In this document: one piece after another, positions 10,267-22,521 of the stretch | Position numbering within the stretch: position 1 is the stretch's first letter | How the letters are laid out: every line of letters begins with the position of its first letter | Assembly (NCBI GenBank): GCA_033030425.1 | Contig: JAUFSD010000015.1 | Span: 248,001 to 312,000, forward strand | Direction: 5' to 3' | Length of the DNA stretch: 64,000 nt | Origin: Verpa conica | Taxonomy: Eukaryota > Ascomycota > Pezizomycetes > Pezizales > Morchellaceae | The notes under the pieces: model-generated | Told to the model about the DNA's origin: nothing | Databases searched by the model: none | What the model saw: the letters and a program-made list of their open reading frames with translations, nothing else | Translations under genes and position numbers: made by a program

Positions 10267-12743
10267 TCCTAGGACTTCATTTCCCTATGATTTTGCGCAT
10301 TGATAGAATTGACGCTGAAAAATGTCATGGGATGGGTCATCTACGAAAAGTGAACGTGCGGTGGTAACGAACGAGAAAACTCGGTTGTTCATTCATGGCG
10401 ATATCGATTTCTAATCGGTATCGGGGATTATGTATTTTTCCTATTGGGTTTGGGTTTTCATAAGCTGGGGTTAATTCTTGTTTCGCTGGACCACTTTTCT
10501 TTGAGCAATTTCTTTTGGCACTATTATTTTCCTTTCTGAGCTCTATGATATCAATTGATAAGCTCCAGCCCAAATGGCTCAAAACTTAAGATTCATCTCT
10601 TGAATAATTCAAGAAGAACGAAGTTCAATACAACTGGTGACTTCTTTGTTTATGGCGTCATTAACAGCAGGTTCCTGTAATGGGTGAGTGCATAGTGACA
10701 AATATGTAAGTACTCAATGAGCAAGGATAGTTAAATGTGCCACAAAGGGACTCCTAGAAGGACTCTTCTAGAAGATTGTAAAATATGGAAAGGGTATATG
10801 CAGAGGTGATGGGAATTGTATTGCGCAGCGGCCAAGCGGGAAATCCATGCTGTGATGCACGTTTACGCAATGTTCAGCTAAGATTATTTGATACATGTAG
10901 TTATCACTCAATTCTTGGCGCCCACATCACGAGATAAGCTCGGTATCGGTATCCTAGGCTGATTATCTAGTAATCGATATTTCGTTAGCTTTCTTTTCTT
11001 TTCCTTCCTCACGAATTACACGAGCAAAGATAATCCTCCTCTCTGCCCTGTATTCTAATTGTCTAAACAAAAACACGTGTTCTATACTACTCTTCTTATT
11101 ATGATTATTCCCCTGCCCTTCCTTGGCAAAGCACTTCCTTACAAAAACAATTTGTGTAGCTTAAGGTTGATAGCACACATTAATTCCTAAATACTATATA
11201 TATACAGAGCTCAACCACCTGTTGTTAAGGCTTCTAGTAGCCTATATTATAGCCCTTATTTTCTATATTCTATACGCAATAAATATCTAAGAGGGGCTGT
11301 GTACGAGCTCAATAGACATCATACAGTCAGTAAGGTCAATTTCCTAGTCTCAAAGGCTCTTAGTACTTGCCTCTCCGCAGGTAACTAAGTTAGCGAGTCA
11401 TCTAAAGTCATGACAAAACCTTTAATTCCTCAACAACAGTAATCTTACGTTTGTATCCCTTAGAAATATAATCTAACAAAAATTAGCTAAATCAATACTA
11501 AGCTCCTAGCTCATTAAAGAGTAGCCAGACCTCTCTCTCTCAAAGTAATAAAAACAAAAATTAAAAACAGATTCAGTTGTAGTCTCAGGGGGTTCCTCCT
11601 TATTATGAAATCCAGGGCGTTTAACCACTACTTACCCTCTATTACCCCTGGACGGAAGGAATAGTTGGGGCTGAAAGTGTCTAATAAGACCTACGACTAA
11701 AAAGTTATTAGTGATAAATTCTGTATAGAAAGGAGGGAGCATCAAAGTAGACTGGTAGTGGGGAACTAACATTACGATTAAGACCCCAATACGCCTGAGT
11801 GGCGAGGGAATAGACTCAGAATTGGATCTTAAAAAAAGCTAAAATTAAGGGAGTAAATTTACTGAAGGTTCTTATATTTCGCCACATATCTTTTTAGATA
11901 CCTCTAAATCCATGCTGGCATCCCTTATTACATGCAATATCTTGATGTGGAAGAAGTTCGCTGTCCTTGCCAAGATCGAGTGACACGATATGAATAAGAT
12001 AGATATGACTGGTAGAGTTGGGGATGTTCCCAAGTACACACGGTGGACAGATATTTTGGTAATTTGGCGATTTTGGGCAATTTTACACCAAAAATGGCAT
12101 TCTACCACCTCCCAGACAACAACAAATAATCAAGTGATAACCTCAATATCTATCCTAAAAATTACTTTAGCATGTAGAAATCATTCTCTCTTAATTTGAG
12201 GGCTAGAGAATTGGTACTGGGTAGCCCAGAAAATATAGAGCTCTAGGAACCTGTTGCCATGCAAGATTTTGTATGAGATCTCATACAAATTCACTAAAGT
12301 TCAAACTTATAATATCTGTGGAAAACTATAACTAGTTAACCTAGTGTTACAAAAATCTAGAAAAATTTAAGGCCACTCTTAAGGTATTTTTAAGGATTTT
12401 TGCATGGTATGGTGGTTTTTGACTGGGGTTTAGTTAGGATTTTAGCCTGGTGATCATGTGTACTTTTGGTGCAAAATAGCGCTTTTACCAAAATTTTTGT
12501 CCTAGTACAGTACCAACCTTTTCACTGCGTCTGGTATAAGGCTAAGTGCAAGAATATACCTCAAATTTTTTGCGGCAACCAACAGTCTTTTATATACTTC
12601 TCCTAATAAATATCTGTGCGAACATACTCTACAAGATAACAGAGTGCTAATCCTCCAAAATGCGGCCCTTCACGCACTCATATAAGATTATATAATGTAT
12701 TCCTCCGCCAATCAAAATTGAGAACTTATTTATACCATCCACA
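10267..12743. other. AT-rich gene-empty region
   Basis: About 2.5 kb with many stops in all frames and no protein I recognise; AT-rich from about 11.0 kb on. It holds a perfect 22-bp palindrome (12268-12289) and a weak inverted repeat (12051-12095 against 12461-12498). It could be decayed repeat DNA, but no coding remnant shows that. Confidence 0.5.
12268..12289. repeat. Perfect 22-bp palindrome
   Basis: The half-site tttgtatgaga is followed directly by its reverse complement, centred on AGATCT, with no spacer. It lies in the AT-rich gap 450 bp from the stop of the DUF6604 gene. Its role is unknown. Confidence 0.85.
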
Positions 12744-15700
12744 CTAATTCTCCCGTCGGGACTTCACAATCTCATCCTTAAAAAATCCACCCCTAATAAT
12801 AAACTTCTCAAAATCTCTCCACCCTGGCTCATCACCATCCTCAGATCTCTCTCTCAATCTACTTCTGTCTTCGTCAAAATACATAAATTCCCTTAGCTCC
12901 ACCCCGTCCATTTCCTCCTCAAAGATCTCGCCCATACATTTCAGTAAGTCGCTATCTAGGCGGCTTCCTACTTGGTCATCCGAGAGTACGGGGTATAGTG
13001 CGAGGTATAATACTGTATCTTGCCATTTACCGTGCGCGTCTAGTGGATGTGCGAGTGATGTAGGGTGGTCTAGTGTGCCTTCATATACCTTCCGGAACAA
13101 CTCGTTGAAATGCCATAATAACGGGAGAAAGTTGAGGCCGCTGAATGGAATAGGACCAGTGAGGTCAGATTCGAGATCTTGCTTAATTGCGGAGAGAAAC
13201 GAAATGTTTGTTTCGCGGAGGTGACGTTTTCCCTTATATCCCGATACCAACTGCTCTTGCGCAATAAGGGCTGGGAACTTCGTGCGATCTACTTTGTCGG
13301 GAATCCAGTTTGCATCCCCAAGTAAGGCTAACTTAGAGAGTTCATCGAAGGTGCGGACATGACGACGCCACATACTGGTTTCGACACCATCGTTGACTAC
13401 ACCGCCGCCTTTGCGGAGACGTTTTGTTGATGGGGGGGCGAAGTATTGCGCTTTTACACCAGAGGCTGCGTTCCAGAACTTGAAGAAGTTGTTACGGGGG
13501 CGACGGCCACCGCGAAAGACCTGATTGCTAAAGAGCTCGAGGAGATCTTCAAAGAATGGCATAGGAGCTTTGAGGTACCTGTTTGCGAGAAGGATATTAT
13601 AAAAGTGAAACATTGCCAGTGCAATGCCCGAATTATCCCATAAAATTCTTCCCCAGTCGAAAACAACGTTGAGTGCCTGTGCAAGACCGACCCCGCAAAT
13701 CCACGGGCAATATACCCATAATCCATTTCTGTTGGTTTCAAGGAACCTGGACTGGAAAGCGCGGTGAGTTAGTCTGGAGAGAAGAGAGTCGCCAAGGACT
13801 ATCCCGACTTCAGAGACTAATGGGGGGACGTTCTTAAGTGGGAATTCCCAGCGCTCAGGATCTGTCCTTTTGAATTCCTCCAGTAGCAACTCGGCACCAG
13901 GAATAAAATCCTCTTTGAAGGATTCCATGTCTTCCATATGGCGCCCCAGCTCGAAAGGTACTTCAGGGCCTATGAAGGTACGTTGTGATATGGTTGGAGG
14001 GGGAAGATGAAAATTCCATTTCTTGAAGGTCGTCATAGAGTCCATCATTACTTGAACTTGGAAGACCATGTGTGGCTGGATCTCCTCGATGAGGGGGCTG
14101 TGTTTAAGTGACATTGCTAACTGTGTCACCTCGCCTGAGAACTCGCTGGGCCCGAATAAGACTCGTCGGCCAAATTTTGCTGATTTCCAATCGACAGTCT
14201 CAAGCGGTTGCTCCTGTTTATCGGCCGTCAGTCGTGCAGATGCAAACTGGTTCACCATATCATAGAGCCACATGATAGCGAAATTAGACCTCCATTTCCG
14301 TCGTTCCTCCTCAGTGCACCTATAAAGGTCTACATGGGGGTCCCACTGAAGGGCGGCTATAGGCGGCGTTGGCCTGCAGTTGCGGCCTTTACGATAGTCG
14401 ATGATGAATGTGACGAGGTCGCGGTATGCATTTAACAGACATCCTTCGGTGATATCAAGACCATTGAAAGTCGGTATATGTTTTGGAGGCTCGCTCCCAC
14501 CGCCTTCCCCATCCTTCCTATCCCCGCTATTGCCGTTCACCTGGCTCTTTTGTGAATTTCTGGCCGACGATTTACCGGTGAGAGATTTATACTCTGAATT
14601 TCCTGGAATGAGCAAGTCTATAATCGCCTGAAAATTACTACACTGCGGGAAGTCTGCTGCAATATCAAACTGTAACTGCTTGACCATCCCCGCCGCTAAA
14701 TTACTGAGCGCCCCCGCCACCGCAGCGTTCAATGTATCATCGGCAACCTCCTGCCATACACCGGCAATGTAGCTGTTTGTATCAGTCTACATACCAAAAG
14801 AACAATTATGATGCTAGATTACGATTTTATTCGCACTCAAGATCAAGACTTAACAACGCCTACAGAGATCACACACCTCCGGAGGCCAAAAAGATCCTTC
14901 ATAAAGCAAAATGCTGCGAACAAAGCCTCAGAATCACTCTTGATCTTATAGTTCTCTAATCGTCGTGACTGCGCTTCCGCAGCTTTCTGCCCAGATTTCC
15001 GAGCCTTTGATGGACTTTTCTTTTGGCCATTATTCTGTTTCGGAACTATATCCTTTAGCCACTCATTCTGGTTTGACCCAGTTTCTTCGTTTTCGCCGCC
15101 TGAGAGTATGTCGTTGACCTCAAGCCCCCCGAACCTATTCTCCAGCTCGAGTTCCTTGGATTTTGGTGCTGGGCCAATTTTGTTGGATGTCGCTTCTTTT
15201 AGCTTGTGTTCCCTTTCTGCGTTACATTTAGTCTGCCACTCTAGGCCACCGAGCGCTTCAAATGCCGCCTGAAGCGCATCGATGAATGCCTTGTGACCTT
15301 TATTCGAATTTTGAGTCTCCTCGGACGGATTCACCGAGTCAATGTCAAGCCAAAAATTATAAGCAGCCGTTCTTGACCGAATGACAGAATCGAAAAGACT
15401 ATAGATAGTTGATGGCACCGTTTTCGTAGATGACGAGATAACTCTTGACAATGCTACAAGTTTGCTAGCTGTAACCTCTGGGCTTGTAGGGGAGGTGGGG
15501 TCGTCGGGAACAAGAGAAGGCTGAGGCTGAGACTTCTTTTTGTGTTTTCCTTTCCCATGATGGTTACTGGCCCTTTTTGGAGCTACTGGAGAAACTGGGG
15601 GGGTAGGTGGAAGAGTAGTCTTTACTGCTTCTGTGGGTGAATCTAATCCAGAATTTTTAGAAAGATCCGTTTCAGTTGTGACGACCCAGCAGATGAGCCT

Positions 15701-15751
15701 AGCTGTGTTTCGTTTGTATTCTAGATATGTGTTTCGGCTTGGAGGGGCCAT
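12744..15751 (-). CDS. DUF6604-domain fungal protein
   Basis: Two exons: 15751-14877 and 14772-12744; 967 aa. The N-terminus MAPPSRNTYLEYKRNTARLI followed by a Lys/Pro-rich spacer, then SKLVALSRVISSSTKTVPST and AYNFWLDIDSVN, fits the fungal DUF6604 domain; function unknown. The intron (14773-14876, GTGTGT..AACAG) joins CFMKDLFGLRR to SYIAGVWQEVADDTLNAAVA, restoring the usual FxDLxxIRxYIxxxWxxY pattern of the family. Another acceptor 7 bp upstream (ATGTAG) would break the frame. The remaining 670 residues form a conserved-looking helical region (LYDMVNQFASARLTADKQEQ, then FIPGAELLLEEFKR) that I cannot assign to an enzyme. The open frame extends upstream to 16027, but ATG 15751 matches the family start. 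It shares a short bidirectional promoter with IES6. Confidence 0.8.
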
Positions 15752-16096
15752 GGTGATTAGCGCCCCGGGAAAGATGAGGGGAGATGAAAGAGTGATATTC
15801 AATGAGTCTGAAGAGTCATCTGCAGGATGATAAAGAAAGGTCTGAGTGCAGGACAAACCAGGAAAGTGATGATGGCAGTCCTTTCTCTTTGTGTGATCCT
15901 TTAGAATATGTCCCTTGCCCGGACTGCAGGCTGAGTACTGGGGACAAAGACTAATCACGTGCACGTACAACCAGCCATGATTTCTGGCTTGGCGGACTTG
16001 GTGATCTTTCCCAGCACTCCCAGGCAACGCGTCTCTTCGACTTCAGCTCCAGTCTCTAGCCCATAATCCAGTCATACCCACTCTAGAATCATCACC
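15752..16096. promoter_or_regulatory. Bidirectional promoter, DUF6604 gene / IES6
   Basis: Only 345 bp separate two divergent starts (15751 minus and 16097 plus), so both core promoters must lie here. It contains a CACGTGCACGTAC segment near 15957-15969 with an E-box-like CACGTG. The E-box function is inferred. Confidence 0.55.
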
Positions 16097-16534
16097 ATGG
16101 CTCCCCAACAAACTGCCCAAACAAATACTGTCCTAGATGCCCTTGACATAATAACCTCCCACCCACGTCCCTTCAAGTCCGCCTCTTGGAAGCCCGCTGC
16201 CCGCCGCACCAAATCACTCAAGCAAATCCTCTCAGACGCGACACGCTCCCAAACAGCAACGCAGAACAACTCTGGCACCTCCACTCCTCTTCCTCTAGCT
16301 GCAATGGCTCAGCCCATGGGCGCTACTTATGCAAACATTGAAAGTGCTCCTTCACTTCACCCGGCTCACAGCAAGAAATGGTGTGATATTACTGGTCTAC
16401 CAGCAAACTATACCGATCCGAAGACGAAGTTGAGATATACAAACAAGGAGGTTTATTCGGCAATTAGGCAACTACCTCCGGGGGCTGCTGATCGCTATCT
16501 AGAGTTGAGAGGGGCGAATGTAGTGCTTAAATGA
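16097..16534 (+). CDS. IES6: INO80 complex subunit Ies6 (YL1 C-terminal domain)
   Basis: Single exon, 145 aa, start in accATGGct. N-terminal segment DALDIITSHPRPFKSASWKP followed by RRTKSLKQIL is typical of Ies6. The C-terminal YL1_C domain reads KKWCDITGLPANYTDPKTKL, RYTNKEVYSAIRQLP and ends LELRGANVVLK. Ies6 is a nuclear subunit of the INO80 chromatin remodeller that pairs with Arp5 to couple ATPase activity to nucleosome sliding. ARP5 lies 1.6 kb downstream on the same strand. Confidence 0.95.
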   Translation: MAPQQTAQTNTVLDALDIITSHPRPFKSASWKPAARRTKSLKQILSDATRSQTATQNNSGTSTPLPLAAMAQPMGATYANIESAPSLHPAHSKKWCDITGLPANYTDPKTKLRYTNKEVYSAIRQLPPGAADRYLELRGANVVLK

Positions 16535-18128
16535 TGTTGGAGATGACTGAAGAATCTAGAGCTGGGAAATATGTGGGCGTTATTGGAATTGGCGTTACTT
16601 GACTTGTACGATAGGGTAGTAGGAGGATGCACCTCCCATGTATAGTGCCTTTTGGAGCCTTCTGTCTCCAATTCGCCTAATTGAACCTTCCAACGTATTA
16701 TATTTAGACTAGTGTGGGCCTTTCGTTTCTAAAGACTTGAGACTATATTAGTCCTACTTATATTATCATATGTGCTATGATTTCTGTACCCAACTCTCAT
16801 ATCCCTTCATATAAATTATCCATGTATAGCAGACCCGGTAAAGGACTAGTGGCATGGTGATATTCGTGCTCTTATGACTACAATTCTTACCATACCTCCC
16901 CCCCTAATGCAGACTTCCATGAGGTAAATCCCAATAAGCACCTAGTCAAAAGCTATGGGGACTATGAAATAATTCTACTATATTTCAACTAGTCCTGATA
17001 TAAACTTGAACCCATTAAAGGAACTTGTAGAAATACCCGCCTGAGATATCATTACTCCTCCTCAGCGCTACACGTAGATAATCATACAGCTAAAACCTCA
17101 CTATAATCTTAAATCCTCTAGGCAGATGCATGAATCTATCATTTTTAAATTTAATAGCTAATCTAGTATGTTCTTTTAAAAATACAAAGCCAGGTATTAC
17201 CCCAAAAGTGGAAGTCTCACCTAAGCTAAAGTGGGGTGTGGGCGCCAAGTGATCTAATCAATCTCAACAAGGTCTAGGCAAAAACATCAAGAGTAACAAA
17301 CAACCCTCCTCAATCAAGAAGAGCCAACACCAGCCGCAGCAGCATCTTACAATATGGAGAGCCCTCATGAGCACCAGCAAGGTGTGTATATGGCTCCTCT
17401 AGAGATTTATGGTGATATTGGCTAATTAGGATTACCCTCAGGCCTTTTGCTGTCCCGTATCATCACAAATGTCGTGAGTTATCATTTTCAGAAGGTGCTT
17501 CAATGAAGTCTCTTGTTGATGTGAGGGCATCGGCGTGAGATTCTAGGAGAAACTTAACGAGGCTGTGATGGTCTTGAATAAGACGCTCCACGTACGCAAC
17601 CCTTTCTAGTTATGGAGGCTTCAGGGTATTGACTTTTAGGGTAGGAAATCAATACCCAAAACATGAACACTGAACTTGTCGCACAGATGTGGAAGAATTA
17701 CCAATCCAATGTGCTCTTCCATCTTGAAGGTAATAAGAAGTTCTTACTGCTCCAGATTGTTCTTCTAGCTGACGAAACCCCCTTCAGCGACGGATAGCCT
17801 CAAGGAACCTGTTTGAAGTAAGGACAGGTAGCAGATGGGGGAAGGCTATAGAAGTAGTAGTAGATAGAACACAACTAAAACATGTAGAATTATCCGTCTT
17901 GTTGTGATATTCCATTTGAGTGGCATGGGAGCTGTTGGTGTTGGCAGGCAGGGGTTATGATTGTTGCTTAGGTGCGTGGAGCGACTCGTGATGTTTGAGG
18001 CTCACAGAATTCAATTTCAACATCTCTAAGGAGATTGACCGTCAACTTTGATTCTCATTCCCACCACTCGCCCTCCTTCTAACAACAACAACTAACCCAT
18101 GAGATAACCCACCACTCGACCTCCAAAA
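16535..18128. other. Intergenic between IES6 and ARP5
   Basis: About 1.6 kb with no supported ORF. 16700-17350 is AT-rich and rich in stops in every frame. The ARP5 promoter should lie in the last few hundred bases. I see no RNA gene. Confidence 0.45.
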
Positions 18129-20691
18129 ATGCCCACCACCGCCAGTTCTTCGCGTTTACCATCCCCAAAACCGCCCCCGAAGCTCTACACCGTTCGCGAT
18201 ACACCATCTTACACCCCCGGGACAAGCTCCAACACGGATGCAGATCCAACACACAAGCACAATGGTGAAATTGCGATAGTAATAGACAACGGTAAAGTCT
18301 TCATGCCCTTCCTAGACAACTCGAACTCAACAGCCCACTGATACCCTCCATTTACCAGGTTCCTGGCAGACTCGCGCTGGGTTCTCACACGACTCTTCAC
18401 CCCGCCTCCTATGTCCCCCCCTCGTTTCACGCTACCGCGATCGTAAAGCTTTAAAGACATACACGGTTTGTGGCTACGATGTGTTCGCAGACCCTAATTC
18501 CCGTGCGCAAGCGAAAACTCCGTTCGATTCGAATGTCGTGAGCAATTTCGACCAGATGGAAACACTGTTGGATTACTGCTTCATCAAGCTTGGTATTGAG
18601 GGAGGTGCCTCTGGGGGATTGGGACATCCATTAGTTATGACTGAACCTGTTTGCAATCCGACGTATAATAGGCGGAGTACGCTTTCCCCTCCCCCTTACT
18701 ATATAATGAATACCAATAAGCTAACATGTAGGTACGATAAAGTGATGACAGAGCTTGTGTTTGAATGCTACAACGCGCCCTCTCTTGTCTATGGTATTGA
18801 TTCCCTATTCTCATACTCATACAATGGTGGTCAAAACGGCCTTGTTGTGTCTTCGTCGAATACCGCTACACACCTCATCCCGGTTTTGAATGGTAAGGGA
18901 CTTGTGTCTCTGGCGACAAGATTGAACTGGGGGGGCTCGCAGTCTGCAGATTATATGCAAAAACTACTGCAGTTGAAGTATCCAGCATTCCCGTCAAAGC
19001 TACAGACATGGCAAGCCGAGAGCCTGATGATGGAGCATTGCTACATCAGCAGTGATTATAAGGAAGAAATAATGAACTACTTGAATCCTGAAGTTCTAGA
19101 AGAGAAGGATAGAGTGATTCAGTTCCCGTTTGTGGAAACGATCAAGGTAGAGAAAAGCCAGGAAGAGTTGAATAGGATAGCAGAGAGGAGGAAAGAGAGT
19201 GGTCGGAAACTCCAGGAGCAGGCTGCGAAAGCAAGGCTAGAGAAGGTAGTTATCCCCCCCCCCCAAGTTACAATATCATACTCGAATCAAGAACTAACAC
19301 AATCCCCCCTCCAATAGCTCATTAAAAAAGAGCAAGAACTTGAATACTACAAATCTCTCCAGTCTCGCGCAGCCACCGAGACTAAGCGCGATTATAAACG
19401 CCTCCTCGAATCTAACGATTTCCCTTCTGAAGCCCACCTCGTCAAGAAAATCAAAGAACTCGACCTCACAATCCGCCGCGCGCGCAAACAAGATATTGGC
19501 CCTGAAGAAGAAGAGGAAGGTCCGAAGGAATTCCCACTTCTTGAAATCCCAGACGAAGATCTAGACGAGGAGGGCCGTAAACAAAAGCGGCACCAAAAGC
19601 TCATGAAATCAAACCATGACGCTCGCCAGCGCGCAAAAATCGAGAAGGAAGCCGAAAAAGCACGGATTGCAGAGGAGGCTCAGAAAGATGTAGAAAGCCG
19701 CGAAAGGGATCTGGACGCATGGGTTGGACAGCGCCGAGTAGCCCGTGATGCCCTCCTTGCTAAGATTAAGGATCGCCAACGCCTCAAGGCAGAATTGTCA
19801 GACCGTAAATCTCTCGCTTCCCAAATGCGGATGAAGTCCATTGCCAACCTTGCATCTGATACCCCCGCCTCTAAAAAACGTCGGCGTGGTGTCGCACCCC
19901 CTACAGGTGAAGGCGGTGATGATGACTTCGGCCGCAACGACGATGACTGGGCTGTATACCGTAGCATTGGCACCGGCGGCGATGAAGAAGACGAGGAAGA
20001 GGAGGAACTCAACACCTCTCTCAAAACCATCGAAGCTCAGTTACTACAATATGATCCTGAATTCGAAGAAAACGATACCCACGACGCCCAGTCAGACTGG
20101 AGTAAGAGCATGCTACATGCATTCCTCCGAGGAACACGACCATTTGATGTCGAGAATCAAGCTGAGGCGCATCAATTCCATCTCAATGTCGAGAGGATTC
20201 GTGTTCCTGAGGTTGTCTTCCAGCCTTCTATGGCTGGAGTAGATCAAGCTGGTATAGTCGAGATCGCGAGTGATATACTACTGCATAGGCTATCAAATCC
20301 TGAGGATAGAGATAGGGCACTCAAGGATATTTTCTTGACTGGTGGGAATTGTATGTTTACGGGTTTCCAGGAGCGGTTAGAGAAAGAGTTGATTGCGGTC
20401 ATGCCATATGGATGTGGGTTAGGGGTTAGGAAGGCAAATGATCCGATTGGGGATGCGTGGAGGGGTGCGGCCCAATGGTGTGGGAAGCGGGAGAAGGATG
20501 CGGAGTGGAGGAAGGCCATAGTCACGAGGGAGGAATATCTAGAGAAAGGAGTGGAGTATATCAAGGTATGTTTAGTTATCTTTCCTCTATAGCTCCGTTC
20601 CCGTGAGGATCTACATACTTGAGTATAACTATTTGCTGACTGTATTATGACTGTGTTATAGGAACATCGGCTCGGGAATGCATTTGTGTAA
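18129..20691 (+). CDS. ARP5: Actin-related protein 5 (INO80 subunit Arp5)
   Basis: Five exons: 18129-18291, 18359-18662, 18732-19245, 19318-20565, 20662-20691; 752 aa, typical for fungal Arp5. Actin fold start: IAIVIDNGSWQTRAGFSHDS across junction 1, then PRLLCPPLVSRYRDRK. Junction 2 restores MTEPVCNPTYDKVMTELVFE, then YNAPSLVYGIDSLFSYSYN. A long charged coiled insertion follows (RAATETKRDYKRLLESNDFP to KSIANLASDTPASKKRRRG), the hallmark of Arp5, then an acidic stretch EEDEEEEEL. The actin fold resumes at RPFDVENQAEAHQFHLNVER and ends IFLTGGNCMFTGFQERLEKE and YLEKGVEYIKEHRLGNAFV. Arp5 works with Ies6 in the INO80 complex in the nucleus. Introns are 67, 69, 72 and 96 bp; the third has an ACTAAC branch point. 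The second junction uses donor ACGTATAA; read without splicing, the frame would carry an untypical 23-residue insert. Confidence 0.95.
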
Positions 20692-22521
20692 TCTCATGAT
20701 CCCGAAAATTATCCAACTTTTCTCCAGCCATTTCTTTTAATTAGCTAACCTAAATTACTATACAAGGGTTATTCATCACTCCTCGGGTTAGTTCAGTGGT
20801 TTGGATTTATAATATGTATAATTAGTTTTTCTTTTTCTTTTTTTCCCTTAAACATTTGGCTTGTTTAGTTTTATTATGCAGGCGGGTATGGGATTCTGTC
20901 TAGAGTACGCAATTAGGGATAGGTATTAGCCCATGGCTAAAGGGAAGGGGGGGGTGTTCTCGCTTCTAAAAAACTGTTTTATCGCGGCTGCTACCTATTC
21001 GTCCCGGAGAAACCTGACTCCCGAGCTCCGATAACCAACCTCAGGTAAATGATACTAATCCAGTTTGCTAGCAAAATTATAAATAGGCGAAAACATAGAA
21101 AGAGCCGTGGGAATGGAAGGGGCAAGGGGGGGAAAGAAGACTCCAAACGATAACACATTCACCGCGAAGCCCCCCCCCCCCTTCAGTATGTGCCTCTCTC
21201 TCAAGCTCTTGCTTATCCACATTATTGTATTCTTACGTTAGATATTCCTGGACTTGGCTGTGTGACTCAGAACTAATTACATCAGATACGTATAAGCATG
21301 GATAGATGTGTCAGAAATGACCCCCTGCGTGTAATAAATCGAGTGATGTGATGGGGTCAAGTGTACCAGCCACCCCCCCTTCATAAATCCTCACTCGTAG
21401 CCTCTCTCTCTCTCTAAACCTAATAGTAGCACGATGATCGGAGTCACTGTAATGTAACACCATCGCCTAACCGTATGATCGCTGGGCCTCCCACCCGCCC
21501 ACCACCCATCACACCCCCCGCCGCACGCGATCACAACGGGCCTTGGCAAGATCGAATGATTCAGATCAGATCCACTCGCGCTTCATCTTCCTGTCCCCGG
21601 GGTGTTACGTAACAGTCTCTCTTTCTCTTTCTCTCTTAGTCCACCCCGCAAACAAACCCGAAGTTCGGCCTAAAGGTGGGTTGGCTTGATTTTACTAGTA
21701 AATATTATTTTGAATTCTTTTTGGTGGGGTTGTATTTTTTTTTTAAAGCAAAACTTCAACCCATGAATATGTCCCAAGAAAGTGATGTCAGGCAGGGACT
21801 AGCTCAGTAATACAACCTTAAAAGTAAAGAGTGTATGTAAGGAATTGCAGCAAAGTTAGTGTGTATGTTGTAAAGAGCGTAGGCCGATAAAATCCGAATA
21901 AAAGGGCGAAAAGCACAAAAGCACAAGCACTAGTAAAGACTGTCTTGCAAAATGTTAAGTTACCAAATCATAGCAAAACAAAAAATATTCAATTTACTCA
22001 GCGCCGAATAACCCCCAAAAGAAATTAAGGATAGGAAAATGAGAAGAAAAGGAAAGAAAAAAAACCAAACAGAATACAAGCCCTTTCCTCCTATCTCTCG
22101 CAACAGGTTGGAGAAAAGAAAAGACCAAAGACCAAGGGACCGCGTTGCGTGAGCGTCCCACTATATATATATATCATTCCTAAGGTTTCCTCCATAAACG
22201 TAAACATCGATTATCGTCCTTTTCCTCGTCCCTTCATGCTGTTCGCGGTAATGTTTCGTTGATGAATGTAGTTCCCTGTTCGCCCGCTCCATGCCATTCC
22301 ATCCCGCCGGTGCTAGCATGGCGCTGTTAAAAGAGGTAAAGATGAAGGGGAATTGAGAAATTAGGGTAAAAGAAAAATGCCATGATAAAAAAAGAAAAGG
22401 CGCATTCAAGAAAAATTTCGTACACAACCCCCAATTCACATACAAGCATACCCTACGCAACAAAGAAGCACACTAGTTTAATCCGTCCGTATGTCCGTTC
22501 GTTCGTTCCTAGGCTAGAAGC
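20692..22521. other. Intergenic between ARP5 and the bZIP gene (convergent 3' ends)
   Basis: About 1.8 kb between convergent genes. It contains a poly-C run (21172-21182), a (CT)n tract (21402-21415) and a short (TA)n tract (22163-22173). No ORF in it has family features. Confidence 0.45.

Noticed and set aside
6684..15751. Secondary-metabolite cluster around the decarboxylase
   Set aside because: Neighbours are NTE1, DUF427 and a DUF6604 protein; no synthase, P450, transporter or cluster regulator.
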